A DNA stretch of 64,000 nucleotides, taken from assembly GCF_045920555.1 (NCBI RefSeq), contig NZ_CP174509.1:5642001-5706000 (forward strand). The letters are read 5' to 3'. The position numbers and the translations under genes were made by a program. Numbering within the stretch: the first letter of the stretch is position 1; every line of letters begins with the position of its first letter. Shown here in pieces: positions 33,338 through 41,727 of this stretch. The stretch comes from Pseudalkalibacillus sp045920555 (GTDB lineage Bacteria > Bacillota > Bacilli > Bacillales > Fictibacillaceae). The notes beneath the pieces are model-generated. The model was not told the origin of the DNA, did no database searches, and worked only from the letters and a program-made list of their open reading frames with translations.

Positions 33338-34760
33338 TTCGCGCTTGCTCCTCCCGTTCTATGACTTTCCACTGTCTCACATCCGTAAAGCGGCCATTTA
33401 TCGCCGCTGCCGCCGCCATTTCCGGACTGACAAGATGGGTTCGGGCTTTTGTCCCCTGTCTTCCTTCAAAATTCCGATTGGACGTTGATGCACACCGTTC
33501 TCCCGGTCCCACGATATCGTCATTCATTCCAAGGCACATGCTGCAGCCTGCTTCCCTCCACTCAAAACCAGCGTTAAGGAAAATCTGATGCAAGCCTTCT
33601 TTCTCGGCTTGTTTTTTCACGAGCTGGGAGCCCGGAACGACAAGCGCCCTGACTGTTTTTGCCACTCTGTATCCGTTTACAATTCTGGCCGCTTTTCTCA
33701 AGTCTTCGATCCGGCTGTTCGTGCACGATCCAATGAACACGACATCAAGGGGGAGGTCTTGTATGTTCTCTCCTCCCGAAAGCCCCATGTAATGTAGTGC
33801 TTTTTGGACATTTGCTTTTTGCGTGTCTTTGAAGTCATCGATTTTAGGGACCCTAGCTGTTATTCCTGTGACCTGGCCAGGATTTGTCCCCCAGGTCACC
33901 TGAGGTTCGATTTCGCTTGTATCAAATTCAACGGTGAGGTCAAACCGGGCGTCCTCATCTGTGTAGAGGTCCCGCCAATCTTTTAGAGCTGTTTCCCACT
34001 TCTCATCTTTCGGGGCATAATATTTATTTTGTAAGTATTCGAAAGTCGTTTCATCCGGTTGGATCAAGCCTGCCCGTGCTCCCATTTCGATTGTCATGTT
34101 ACAGACCGTCATCCGTTCTTCCATGGATAATTTCCGGATCGCTTCACCGCGGTATTCGATGACATACCCTGTCGCAAAGTCATGACCGAATTTACCGATC
34201 ATGGATAATATGAGATCCTTCGCTGTCGTCCCTTGGGGGAGTTTCCCTTCAACGTTGATGGCAAGCGTTTTCGATTTGTATTGCTTTAAGGTCTGTGTCG
34301 CTAAAACGTGTTCCACCTCACTCGTCCCGATTCCGAATGCAAGAGCTCCAAATGCTCCGTGTGTCGAGGAATGGCTGTCCCCGCATACAATCGTCTGGCC
34401 GGGCTGGGTAAGGCCTAGCTCCGGGGCGATGACGTGGACGATCCCCTGATGCTGGTGGTGTAGATCGAAAAGCTTCACCCCGAACGCTTTGCAGTTTTCT
34501 TCAAGTGTCTCGACCTGTTGCCTTGCAATTTCATCCTTGATCGGTTCATTCCTGTTTGTCGTCGGGATGCTGTGATCCATCGTCGCAAACGTCAAGTCCG
34601 GCCGGCGGACCTTTCGGTTGTTCAGCCGTAATCCTTCAAATGCTTGTGGAGACGTAACCTCATGAACCAGGTGGAGATCGATATAGAGAATCGCCGGCTG
34701 TCCATCTTCTTCATGGACAACATGTCGGTCCCATATTTTCTCGTACAAGGTCTTCCCCAT
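33321..34760 (-). CDS. leuC: 3-isopropylmalate dehydratase large subunit family
   Basis: A 479-residue aconitase-superfamily subunit. The [4Fe-4S] cysteines are in FIGSCTNSRIEDLR and in AGCSMCLGMN. VCGDSHSSTHGAFGALAFGIG and the C-terminal GERCASTSNRNFEGRQG followed by RTHLVSPEMAAAAA are typical of bacterial LeuC. GGAGGG precedes the ATG. With LeuD it forms a heterodimeric hydro-lyase for a branched dicarboxylate. Sequence motifs look like true LeuC; the catabolic neighbours are the reason to doubt a leucine role. Confidence 0.9.
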   Translation of the reverse strand: MGKTLYEKIWDRHVVHEEDGQPAILYIDLHLVHEVTSPQAFEGLRLNNRKVRRPDLTFATMDHSIPTTNRNEPIKDEIARQQVETLEENCKAFGVKLFDLHHQHQGIVHVIAPELGLTQPGQTIVCGDSHSSTHGAFGALAFGIGTSEVEHVLATQTLKQYKSKTLAINVEGKLPQGTTAKDLILSMIGKFGHDFATGYVIEYRGEAIRKLSMEERMTVCNMTIEMGARAGLIQPDETTFEYLQNKYYAPKDEKWETALKDWRDLYTDEDARFDLTVEFDTSEIEPQVTWGTNPGQVTGITARVPKIDDFKDTQKANVQKALHYMGLSGGENIQDLPLDVVFIGSCTNSRIEDLRKAARIVNGYRVAKTVRALVVPGSQLVKKQAEKEGLHQIFLNAGFEWREAGCSMCLGMNDDIVGPGERCASTSNRNFEGRQGTKARTHLVSPEMAAAAAINGRFTDVRQWKVIEREEQARNEAFQ

Positions 34761-34775
34761 CTTATTCCCTCCTTG

Positions 34776-35984
34776 TTAGATGATGTTGGTTGCCTTCAAT
34801 TCTTCGAAATCCTTTTCGCTGAATCCTAAAAGTCTTCTGTAAACTTCCTCGTTGTGCTTCCCTAGTTTTTCAGCACCAGGTTGTTTGACTTTACCAGGAG
34901 TCCGGCTTAATTTTGGCACGATTCCCGGCATCGGAAATTCGCCAAGCTGAGGGTGATCGACTTTTAAAATCATTTCACGCTCTTGATAGTGCGGATCTTC
35001 GACGATTTCTTTTGCGGTATAGATCATTCCGGACGGCACACCTTTTTCCTCAAGTTTTTCGAGCGCTTCCTTAGCCGGGAGTGATTTCGTCCATTCCTCG
35101 ATTAAAAGGTCGAGCTCCTTCATGTTCCTGCCCCTGGCGTGATGGGTCGCGAACCGTTCATCGTCTGCGAGTTCTGGTTGGTCCATCGCTTCACAAAGCC
35201 TTCTGAACACACCGTCTGCGTTCGCCCCGATCACGATATATGTCTCGTCTTGTGTAAAATAGATGTTGGAGGGTGCTACGCCTGGAAGGATATTTCCCAT
35301 CCGCTCCCGAACATAACCGGCAAGTAGGTAATCCGGAATCAAGCTCTCCATGACGGAAAAGACCGATTCATAAAGGGCGGTATCGACGACTTGGCCTTTT
35401 CCGGATTGCTCCCTTTCATGAAGGGCGACGAGACAACCGATGGTCGCAAATAATGCGGCTAGCGTATCGCCTATCGATATGCCGATACGAGCCGGGGCAC
35501 GATCAGGGAAACCGGTGATGTTACGGAGTCCACCAATCGCTTCGCCTACACTGCCGAAACCTGCCCGATGCTTATAAGGTCCCGTCTGGCCGAACCCGGA
35601 GGTCCGCATCATGATCAGCTTCGGATTGATTTCGGAAAGTGTTTCGTAGGACAGGTTCCATTTTTCCATCGTTCCTGGGCGGAAGTTTTCGATAATGATA
35701 TCTGCGTCTTTCACCATTTCTTTTAAAAGCTGTTGTCCTTTTTCTTTACGCAGGTTCAACGTAATCGATTTTTTGTTTCTGGACTGGATCGGCCACCAAA
35801 GCCCGACTCCATCTTTTTCTTTGCCCCAGCTTCTCATCGGATCTTCTTTATCCGGGGGCTCGACTTTGATGACTTCTGCCCCGAAGTCTGCGAACAATCT
35901 GCCGGAAAAAGGTCCTGCTAAAAGAGTCCCTAGTTCCAGGACCCTTACCCCTTCAAGAGGCAAGCGTTCTTGGTTTTCGCTCAT
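34776..35984 (-). CDS. Class III (CaiB/BaiF) acyl-CoA transferase
   Basis: A 402-residue family III CoA-transferase that moves CoA from a donor such as succinyl-CoA to an acid. The N-terminal GVRVLELGTLLAGPFSGRLFADFGAEVIKVE and the catalytic Asp (D173 in ISIGDTLAAL) are present, followed by KGQVVDTALYESVFS. GGAGG lies 8 nt before the ATG. It is the first gene of the minus-strand cluster and is divergent from the GntR gene. Together with the HMG-CoA-lyase-like enzyme it suggests activation then cleavage of a citramalate- or HMG-like acid. Confidence 0.9.
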   Translation of the reverse strand: MSENQERLPLEGVRVLELGTLLAGPFSGRLFADFGAEVIKVEPPDKEDPMRSWGKEKDGVGLWWPIQSRNKKSITLNLRKEKGQQLLKEMVKDADIIIENFRPGTMEKWNLSYETLSEINPKLIMMRTSGFGQTGPYKHRAGFGSVGEAIGGLRNITGFPDRAPARIGISIGDTLAALFATIGCLVALHEREQSGKGQVVDTALYESVFSVMESLIPDYLLAGYVRERMGNILPGVAPSNIYFTQDETYIVIGANADGVFRRLCEAMDQPELADDERFATHHARGRNMKELDLLIEEWTKSLPAKEALEKLEEKGVPSGMIYTAKEIVEDPHYQEREMILKVDHPQLGEFPMPGIVPKLSRTPGKVKQPGAEKLGKHNEEVYRRLLGFSEKDFEELKATNII

Positions 35985-36028
35985 CTATGAATCCTCCTTA
36001 CATGGTGGTTATCTAAAGATTCTGAATG

Positions 36029-36038
36029 TTGCATACAA
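36029..36038. promoter_or_regulatory. GntR operator candidate 1
   Basis: TTGCATACAA, one mismatch from the palindrome TTGTATACAA found at 36184, in the divergent promoter region between the CoA-transferase and GntR genes. Confidence 0.5.
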
Positions 36039-36049
36039 TACTAGCAAAC

Positions 36050-36059
36050 TTGTATACAG
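36050..36059. promoter_or_regulatory. GntR operator candidate 2
   Basis: TTGTATACAG, containing the perfect 8-bp palindrome TGTATACA, 21 bp (two helical turns) from candidate 1. Confidence 0.55.
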
Positions 36060-36183
36060 AAAATCAACGTTATTTTGTAAACGCTTCATATTTAGGTGTT
36101 TTTGACTAAAAAAGTGGGAATTAAAGGCATTTTAATTACGTTTTCCGCTTTGTTTTTTGAATTTATTGAAAATTATAATCCTT

Positions 36184-36193
36184 TTGTATACAA
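36184..36193. promoter_or_regulatory. GntR operator candidate 3
   Basis: Perfect palindrome TTGTATACAA directly upstream of the GntR ribosome site; a further TGTATACAA occurs inside the first codons at about 36216-36224. FCD-type GntR proteins bind such TNGTNNACNA palindromes. Confidence 0.6.
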
Positions 36194-36211
36194 TAAAAGC
36201 GAGGTGTTGTC

Positions 36212-36883
36212 ATGAATGTATACAACTATATAAAAGACGCGATCGTGCTAGGAAAATACGAGCCAGGGATGCGGTTGACAGAAGAACATCTCGCTAAAGA
36301 GCTGCAGATGAGCCGTACACCGATCCGCGAAGCGATCAAGAAATTACAAGCAGACGGGCTGATCGTCCCTTTGAAGCGCGGCGTGAGTGTCCGCAGTTTT
36401 ACGAAAGAAGATATCCGTCAAATCTATGACCTCAGGACTTTGCTCGAGGGATATGCTGCATCTCAGGCGGCCATCCATCGGACGGATGAAGATCTTGAAA
36501 AAATGGCTGAAGCGAACAAATTATACAAAGAAGCAATCGATGAATGTGTACAATCTGATATCCATAGCGTCAAAAAAGTCGTCGAAGTAAACCAACAGTT
36601 TCACGAAGCAGTCGTCATGGCATCGAGAAACCAACATATCCACTTCCATATTTCTAAGGTCGTCGTCGTGCCGTTGATTTTCCGATCGTTCTATTGGTAT
36701 GACCGCGGTATGTTGGAGCGATCTCTTGAAGTCCACCGGATCATCTTGAAAGCAATCGAGAATCAAGAATCGGAACGGGCACGAATCGCGATGCATGAAC
36801 ATATTTACGAAGGCCGCGACCATGTTTTGACCCATTTAGAAGACATAAAGAACCACCATTTGATAAAGGAGGATGTACATTGA
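36212..36883 (+). CDS. GntR-family regulator, FadR/FCD subfamily
   Basis: 223 residues. The winged helix spans about residues 1-65 (RLTEEHLAKELQMSRTPIREAI, then GLIVPLKRGVSVRSF). The C-terminal FCD domain spans about 70-210, with the metal-site pattern FHEAV... and EVHRIILKAIE..HIYEGR. Divergent from the CoA-transferase cluster and overlapping the lyase gene by 4 bp. The TGTATACA palindromes on both sides of its promoter suggest that it controls both directions, with an acid or acyl-CoA as ligand. Confidence 0.92.
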   Translation: MNVYNYIKDAIVLGKYEPGMRLTEEHLAKELQMSRTPIREAIKKLQADGLIVPLKRGVSVRSFTKEDIRQIYDLRTLLEGYAASQAAIHRTDEDLEKMAEANKLYKEAIDECVQSDIHSVKKVVEVNQQFHEAVVMASRNQHIHFHISKVVVVPLIFRSFYWYDRGMLERSLEVHRIILKAIENQESERARIAMHEHIYEGRDHVLTHLEDIKNHHLIKEDVH

Positions 36884-37764
36884 TTGAAATCTGTGAAGTC
36901 GGCCCAAGAGATGGTATCCAGAATGAAGCGAAGTTTGTCCCTACAGAAACGAAGGTGGAGTTGATCGAAAAGCTGATTGCCTCCGGCATCCGCTATATCG
37001 AGGCGGCCTCGTTCGTCAATCCGAAAGTCGTCCCGCAAATGGCGGATGCAGAAGAGCTGTTGACGAAGCTGCCAGTTCGGGATGAGGTGAAGTATGCTGG
37101 TCTGATACTAAGCCGTTCCGGTTTGGAGAGAGCGCTGAAGACGGATATCGGTTATTTGCATGTCGTCACGACGACCAGTGACTCTTTCAACCTGAAGAAT
37201 GCGAGAAGGACTGTGGCTGATGCGACTGAGGAATTGAGTAAGGTCGTTTCGGATGGTGTCTCGGATGGTAGGAATGTCCTCGGAGTACTAGGTACAGCCT
37301 TCGGCTGTCCTTATGAAGGAGAAGTGCCTGTCGAGCGCGTGTTGAGCGTTGCGGAAAGCTTTTTGAAGGCCGGGTGCACGGGGATTACCCTTGCCGATAC
37401 AACGGGGATGGCAAATCCAAATCAAGTATCGGAGGTTGTTAGTACTTTTAAGAGTGCGTTTGGCGAAGATTTGGATTTCGGTTTACATTTCCATAATACA
37501 CGCGGGCTTGGTCTCGCGAATGTCCTTGCAGGGTACAATGCAGGGGTTAAAAGATTCGACTCCTCGATCGCAGGTCTCGGCGGTTGTCCATTTGCTCCAA
37601 AAGCTGTCGGCAACGTGTGCACAGAAGACATGGTCAATATGTTCCATGGGATGGGAGTTGCTACCGGCACAGATCTGGAACAGCTCGTCGAAACCGCCAA
37701 ATGGATGGAACAGAACATGGACCGCTCCCTCGACGGCATGCTCATGAAAGCAGGAACAGCGTAA
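36880..37764 (+). CDS. HMG-CoA lyase-family (DRE-TIM metallolyase) enzyme
   Basis: A 294-residue enzyme starting with TTG, supported by AAAGGAGG 7 nt upstream and a 4-bp overlap with the GntR stop. Family features: CEVGPRDGIQNE (catalytic Arg and metal Asp), YIEAASFVNPKVVPQMAD, LHFHNTRGLGLAN (metal His pair) and the signature GLGGCPFAPKAVGNVCTED with the active-site cysteine. It cleaves a 3-hydroxy-3-methylacyl-CoA to acetyl-CoA plus a keto acid. With LeuCD and the CoA-transferase it could act on HMG-CoA, citramalyl-CoA or a related thioester. Confidence 0.9.
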   Translation: MIEICEVGPRDGIQNEAKFVPTETKVELIEKLIASGIRYIEAASFVNPKVVPQMADAEELLTKLPVRDEVKYAGLILSRSGLERALKTDIGYLHVVTTTSDSFNLKNARRTVADATEELSKVVSDGVSDGRNVLGVLGTAFGCPYEGEVPVERVLSVAESFLKAGCTGITLADTTGMANPNQVSEVVSTFKSAFGEDLDFGLHFHNTRGLGLANVLAGYNAGVKRFDSSIAGLGGCPFAPKAVGNVCTEDMVNMFHGMGVATGTDLEQLVETAKWMEQNMDRSLDGMLMKAGTA

Positions 37765-37804
37765 GTAAAACCATAGAAGAAGAGTATTAATTTAATAGAT
37801 AAGT

Positions 37805-37839
37805 CCAGGCACCGAACGAATCGGTGCCTGGCACTTTTT
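37805..37839 (+). terminator. Terminator after the lyase gene, built from the GTGCCTGG repeat
   Basis: CCAGGCACCGA pairs perfectly with TCGGTGCCTGG over a 5-nt loop and is followed by CACTTTTT. The right arm is also the start of repeat copy 4, so the repeat doubles as the terminator between convergent genes. Confidence 0.75.
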
Positions 37840-37883
37840 ATGAATGTAGATGTATCAACGGGTTTGAAAGTGTACCTGGCACC
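37822..37883. repeat. 60-bp GTGCCTGG repeat, copy 4 (diverged)
   Basis: Starts CGGTGCCTGGCACTTTTT and ends GTACCTGGCACCG. The ends and length match the other copies while the inside is diverged (CAACGGGTTTGAAAG). Confidence 0.6.
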
Positions 37884-37884
37884 G

Positions 37885-39009
37885 TCAGGATTCAAAATTT
37901 AGAATGATTGAGATGGCTGCTCCTTTTGCTGGTGAATAAACTTCATTGACAAAGTTTATTGTTGTTTGTTGCAGTGGGAGGTCCAATGAGTTTTGCTCCG
38001 TACCCTCCATTGTTGTAGCTTTAAATTCAGGTACCCTATTATATGGGCTATCGACAATCACCAATTGCGGGTTCATCAAATGGATCACTTGAGATATTGC
38101 TTTCCCAAGATAAGAGCCATAATTTTTGAGGAGTTTTTTTACATGTTCCGAACTGCCATTTTGTAGCAATTCGCCTATATCTGAATTTGTGGCTAGTGAT
38201 CCATTGGCTAAAACAGCTTCCTTAAAAGCTTTCAAGCTGATCAACCTTTCTAAACATCCATTTTGACCACATTTACATTTCGGTCCGTCAGCTTCTACAC
38301 TTATATGGCCAATTTCCCCTGCCGTCCTGCTTGCGCCAAGATAGATCTTATTGTTAATGATGAAAGCCCCGCCAATACCTTCACTAATCCTTATATAAAA
38401 AATACTATGCAGGTCTTCATCGTTATCTTCAATGGCAGGTAACGCTGCCACTTTCACACTATTAAATACAGATACGTTCACATCAACCTTTTGTTCGATC
38501 ATTTCTTTTAGTGAGACATCTTTCCAATTAAGGTTTGTGGAATGATGTACAATCCCCTTTTTCGGATTGACCAGCCCAGGGATCCCAATACCGATTCCGA
38601 TCACATTTTTATATCGATTGACTGTCTTAACACAGTAGTCAATGACGGTTTCGATCAGGCTGCTCTCCTGATCGATGAATACCTCATTATGCTCAATAAT
38701 CGTAATAGAATAATCGATGACCATTATTTCTATCTTATCGCTCTGAACATAAATGCCTACTGAATGATAGGAACCGGGCACGATTGACAAAGCTACACTC
38801 GGTCTTCCAGCTCCCTTATTTTCTTTAGAACCTCGTTCCACTACGATCCCTTGTTTGATGAATTGATCGATGATGAGGGAAACCGTGTTTTTACTGACAT
38901 TCAATCCTTTTGAAATTTCTAATCTTGAACACAGCTTATTTTTTCTTAAATATTCGAGTACTTTTTTCTGGTTTCTCTCTCTTAATACGGCTGTTCCTTT
39001 AATTGACAT
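37885..39009 (-). CDS. ROK-family transcriptional regulator (NagC/Mlc-like)
   Basis: 374 residues. An N-terminal helix-turn-helix (about 10-70: RLEISKGLNVSKNTVSLII, then GAGRPSVAL) precedes a ROK domain with GIGIGIPGLV and the zinc motif CKCGQNGC in AGEIGHISVE...LERL. AGGAG precedes the ATG. It is the last gene of the run 45863-37885, 14 bp after the SIS gene, and likely represses the hexosamine genes in response to an amino sugar. The AATTAATTAA pair at 45883-45917 is a candidate site. Confidence 0.88.
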   Translation of the reverse strand: MSIKGTAVLRERNQKKVLEYLRKNKLCSRLEISKGLNVSKNTVSLIIDQFIKQGIVVERGSKENKGAGRPSVALSIVPGSYHSVGIYVQSDKIEIMVIDYSITIIEHNEVFIDQESSLIETVIDYCVKTVNRYKNVIGIGIGIPGLVNPKKGIVHHSTNLNWKDVSLKEMIEQKVDVNVSVFNSVKVAALPAIEDNDEDLHSIFYIRISEGIGGAFIINNKIYLGASRTAGEIGHISVEADGPKCKCGQNGCLERLISLKAFKEAVLANGSLATNSDIGELLQNGSSEHVKKLLKNYGSYLGKAISQVIHLMNPQLVIVDSPYNRVPEFKATTMEGTEQNSLDLPLQQTTINFVNEVYSPAKGAAISIILNFES

Positions 39010-39023
39010 CTAAATGCTCCTAT

Positions 39024-39782
39024 TTACAACTTTTTGATCTTCCCTTTAAATTGATCAATGAATTGGGCGTTCCATTCATCTCCGCCAGTTGCATTTCCAC
39101 TCATCCAAATTGGTGGCTTTATGCCTTCTTCCACTAGCATGTTTATTGCTTCCGCAGCCATTGCATTTAAAAGAAATGCATTTGCAAATGTAGATACAGC
39201 TGCAACTCTTTGTTCTAACCCCTCGATTCCGATGATTGCATCTCCCACACCAACCTTGCTGTCCAATACGACATTCACTAAATCATGGAGATTTTTCTTA
39301 GAGGGATGGCGCGCAGGATGATCATCCGGTGTATTGATGGCATGCTCCACAGACGTCACTCCGATCGTTTTCACCCCTAACTTGTCAGCTTCCAGGACGG
39401 CATCGATGGTAGCCGAATTGATCCCATATGCATTGATGATAATCAATAAATCATCTTCTTTCAGGTTATAATCATTGATTACAATCTTCCCATATCCAGG
39501 TGTCCTTTCTATTGCCATCGATCGTAAAGCCCCGCTGCTCAATAATGTACCTTCGTCGAGTATCGCACTGATGTGCATCAACCCTCCTGCCCGGAAGAAC
39601 AATTCTTGGGACCCTAGATTCGAATGTCCACCGGGACCGTAAGCAAATACTAATCTATCTTTTTTTATTTGTGAAGCTACCAATTCTGCAGCTTTATGGA
39701 TATTGTCCAACTCTTCATCGTGTAACCGATTCAGATGCTCTGTTATTTTAGATAGATACTGTCCTGTTAATGTAGATTTCAT
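39024..39782 (-). CDS. SIS-domain sugar-phosphate-binding protein (UPF0309-like)
   Basis: 252 residues from the ATG at 39782, which has TAGGAGTGG upstream and overlaps the nagA stop by 4 bp; the longer frame to 39818 is not needed. The single SIS domain shows FAYGPGGHSNLGSQELFFRAGGL and LLIIINAYGINSATIDAVLEA. In this family the domain binds phosphosugars, and isomerase or etherase (MurQ-like) activity is suspected. Here the co-transcription with nagA and nagB suggests a step on N-acetyl-hexosamine phosphates. Exact reaction unknown. Confidence 0.82.
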   Translation of the reverse strand: MKSTLTGQYLSKITEHLNRLHDEELDNIHKAAELVASQIKKDRLVFAYGPGGHSNLGSQELFFRAGGLMHISAILDEGTLLSSGALRSMAIERTPGYGKIVINDYNLKEDDLLIIINAYGINSATIDAVLEADKLGVKTIGVTSVEHAINTPDDHPARHPSKKNLHDLVNVVLDSKVGVGDAIIGIEGLEQRVAAVSTFANAFLLNAMAAEAINMLVEEGIKPPIWMSGNATGGDEWNAQFIDQFKGKIKKL

Positions 39783-40951
39783 TTTTCCACTCCTAAGTGT
39801 TTTTTCTTTGAAACACACTTTCCCTTCTTATACGTTGCAACCAGTTCTATCCCTGAATTTTTACTATAAAAAAATAATATAAAATCAGCGTTAGCACCAA
39901 CTTCAAGTTTTTGTCCAGATAATCCAAGCTTTTCCGCAGGGTTTACCGTTGCCATGTCAATCGCGTCAGCAAGCTCACACAAGCCCTGTTTCAGAAGATG
40001 GTTGATACCCCATATCTGCGTTTGAGCTGACCCTGCTAATAGTTCAGAATTGCTGGCCATATGGAGTTTCCCTTCTGTAGTCAAAACAACCTTTCCACCG
40101 ATATGCATGTTGTACTCTCCAGGTTCCATTCCCCCTAAAGAAACACTGTCACTCACTACAATTGCGCGTTTACCCTTCATTCTGATTATCGTTTTCAAGA
40201 CTGAATCGGGTAGATGAAACCCGTCAGCGATAAAAGTCGCCGCTAATTCATCATTGGCAAGCTGTTCCCAAATATAATTGGGATGGCGGGGCAACATCAA
40301 ATGTGCTCCATTTCCAAGATGTGTTGATAATTTGGCACCCGCAGCAATTGCAGACCTGATTTGTGCTGGTTTTGCGGAAGTATGGCCTATAGATACGATG
40401 ATTCCGTTTTCCGTACATTTTCTGATAAAGGGTTCAGAATCATCCCATTCTGGTGAAATTGTCAAAAGTTTCAACCTGCCGCCAGAAGCTTTTTGCCATC
40501 CACTTACCAGTGACCAATCCGGAGGCCTTACATACTTTGCATCATGTGCACCTCTTGGTCCATCCTCAGGTGAAATGAAGGGTCCTTCCAAATGAATTCC
40601 GGCAATGGAGTCATCCACGTATGGGAAACGAGCACAAACCTGTTTTATCGTTTCCATCGCTTCTTCGATTTTCTCCGGACTGTTTGTGATGATGGTCGGA
40701 AAATAGGATGTAACCCCTTCTTTCCATAACTCCCTGGTTATTTTCAAGATATCGGATTCTTTGATCGGAAGAGTGTTGAAATCTATTCCTTTATAACCAT
40801 TGATTTGTAAATCAATCAGTCCAGGTGCGATATATGGTAAAGCTTCATTATTGGATATCTGGGTTCTGGTTAATTTTGTGAATTTCCCATCTCGCCAGTC
40901 AATTTCATTTGGTTCATCTGTTCTGTAATGAATCGCTTCTAGTTTACACAT
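39779..40951 (-). CDS. nagA: N-acetylglucosamine-6-phosphate deacetylase
   Basis: A 390-residue amidohydrolase removing acetyl from GlcNAc-6-P (and possibly GalNAc-6-P). APGLIDLQINGYKGIDF has the QxN form seen in E. coli NagA rather than HxH, so a single-metal site is expected. Other motifs are GIHLEGPF (H120, E122), SIGHTSAKP, STHLGNGAH and the catalytic Asp in IVVSDSVSLGG. It overlaps nagB by 8 bp and the SIS gene by 4 bp. It can serve both the NagB branch and the AgaS-type branch encoded upstream. Confidence 0.92.
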   Translation of the reverse strand: MCKLEAIHYRTDEPNEIDWRDGKFTKLTRTQISNNEALPYIAPGLIDLQINGYKGIDFNTLPIKESDILKITRELWKEGVTSYFPTIITNSPEKIEEAMETIKQVCARFPYVDDSIAGIHLEGPFISPEDGPRGAHDAKYVRPPDWSLVSGWQKASGGRLKLLTISPEWDDSEPFIRKCTENGIIVSIGHTSAKPAQIRSAIAAGAKLSTHLGNGAHLMLPRHPNYIWEQLANDELAATFIADGFHLPDSVLKTIIRMKGKRAIVVSDSVSLGGMEPGEYNMHIGGKVVLTTEGKLHMASNSELLAGSAQTQIWGINHLLKQGLCELADAIDMATVNPAEKLGLSGQKLEVGANADFILFFYSKNSGIELVATYKKGKCVSKKKHLGVEK

Positions 40952-41726
40952 CCCATTGAATTCCTCCGCGGGAATCTTTATCTAAATATAATGTACAGTT
41001 CGGATGATCCCTCAATATACTAGCTGGCCAATTCGTCGTAATAGGTCCAGTTAATACATGTTGGACTGCATTCGCTTTCGTTTTGCCTGGAACGACGCAA
41101 TACAGGAATTCTCCTGATAGCAAGGCCGGTATGGTAAGAGTGATCGCTTTTTCCGGAACCTCATCAATGCTACTGAAACAACCGTCATTGACTTGCTGCT
41201 GTCTGCAAGCTTCGTCCAGGGTGACTGTCTTGACTGTCTCTTCATCTTCAAAATCCGCCACCGGAGGATCATTAAAAGCGAGATGGCCATTTTCACCGAT
41301 TCCCAAACAAACGATGTCAATGGGTTTTTCATTAAATAGAGATGCGTATCGTCTGCATTCATGTTCGCTTTCATTATCTCCATTTATCAAGTGGACTTCT
41401 TTTGGTTTTACCAGATCAAATAACTTCTCAGACAAGAAACGGCTGAAAGTTTGCGGAGCGCTTTCCTCTAATCCGATATATTCGTCCATATGGAAGGCTA
41501 CAATCCTCGACCAATCAATCCTTTTATCCTGAGCCAAGTAAGACAGCACCTCATTTTGGGAAGGCGCAGCTGCAAATACCATTCTTATTTCATCTTTCTG
41601 TTGTAATAGATCTTTGATTTTTTCAGCAATTTGTCGTCCTGCATTATCGCCAAGCGCTTTTCGATCAGCAAAGGTTTTCACTTCTAAATGATCGACTTTA
41701 TCAATTTGCACTGGAGAAACTGACAT
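40944..41726 (-). CDS. nagB: Glucosamine-6-phosphate deaminase family protein
   Basis: 260 residues. NagB motifs are FHMDEYIGLEESAPQTFSRFL region (catalytic Asp in HMDEY), CLGIGENGHLAFNDPP (catalytic His in GHLAF) and VPGKTKANAVQHVLTGPI. It converts GlcN-6-P to Fru-6-P and ammonia. The TFSRFL and C-terminal region place it among NagB-like proteins of glycan loci rather than the housekeeping copy. The ATG starts one base after the upstream stop; AGGAG precedes. Confidence 0.9.
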   Translation of the reverse strand: MSVSPVQIDKVDHLEVKTFADRKALGDNAGRQIAEKIKDLLQQKDEIRMVFAAAPSQNEVLSYLAQDKRIDWSRIVAFHMDEYIGLEESAPQTFSRFLSEKLFDLVKPKEVHLINGDNESEHECRRYASLFNEKPIDIVCLGIGENGHLAFNDPPVADFEDEETVKTVTLDEACRQQQVNDGCFSSIDEVPEKAITLTIPALLSGEFLYCVVPGKTKANAVQHVLTGPITTNWPASILRDHPNCTLYLDKDSRGGIQWDV

Positions 41727-41727
41727 T

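Noticed and set aside
32744..34760. Calling leuC/leuD simply leucine biosynthesis
   Set aside because: Motifs fit, but no leuA, leuB or ilv genes are near and the neighbours are catabolic; the symbols name the family and the role is left open.
36880..37764. Isopropylmalate synthase (LeuA) for the DRE-TIM protein
   Set aside because: Length of 294 residues and the GLGGCPFAPKAVGN signature are those of HMG-CoA lyase, not LeuA.
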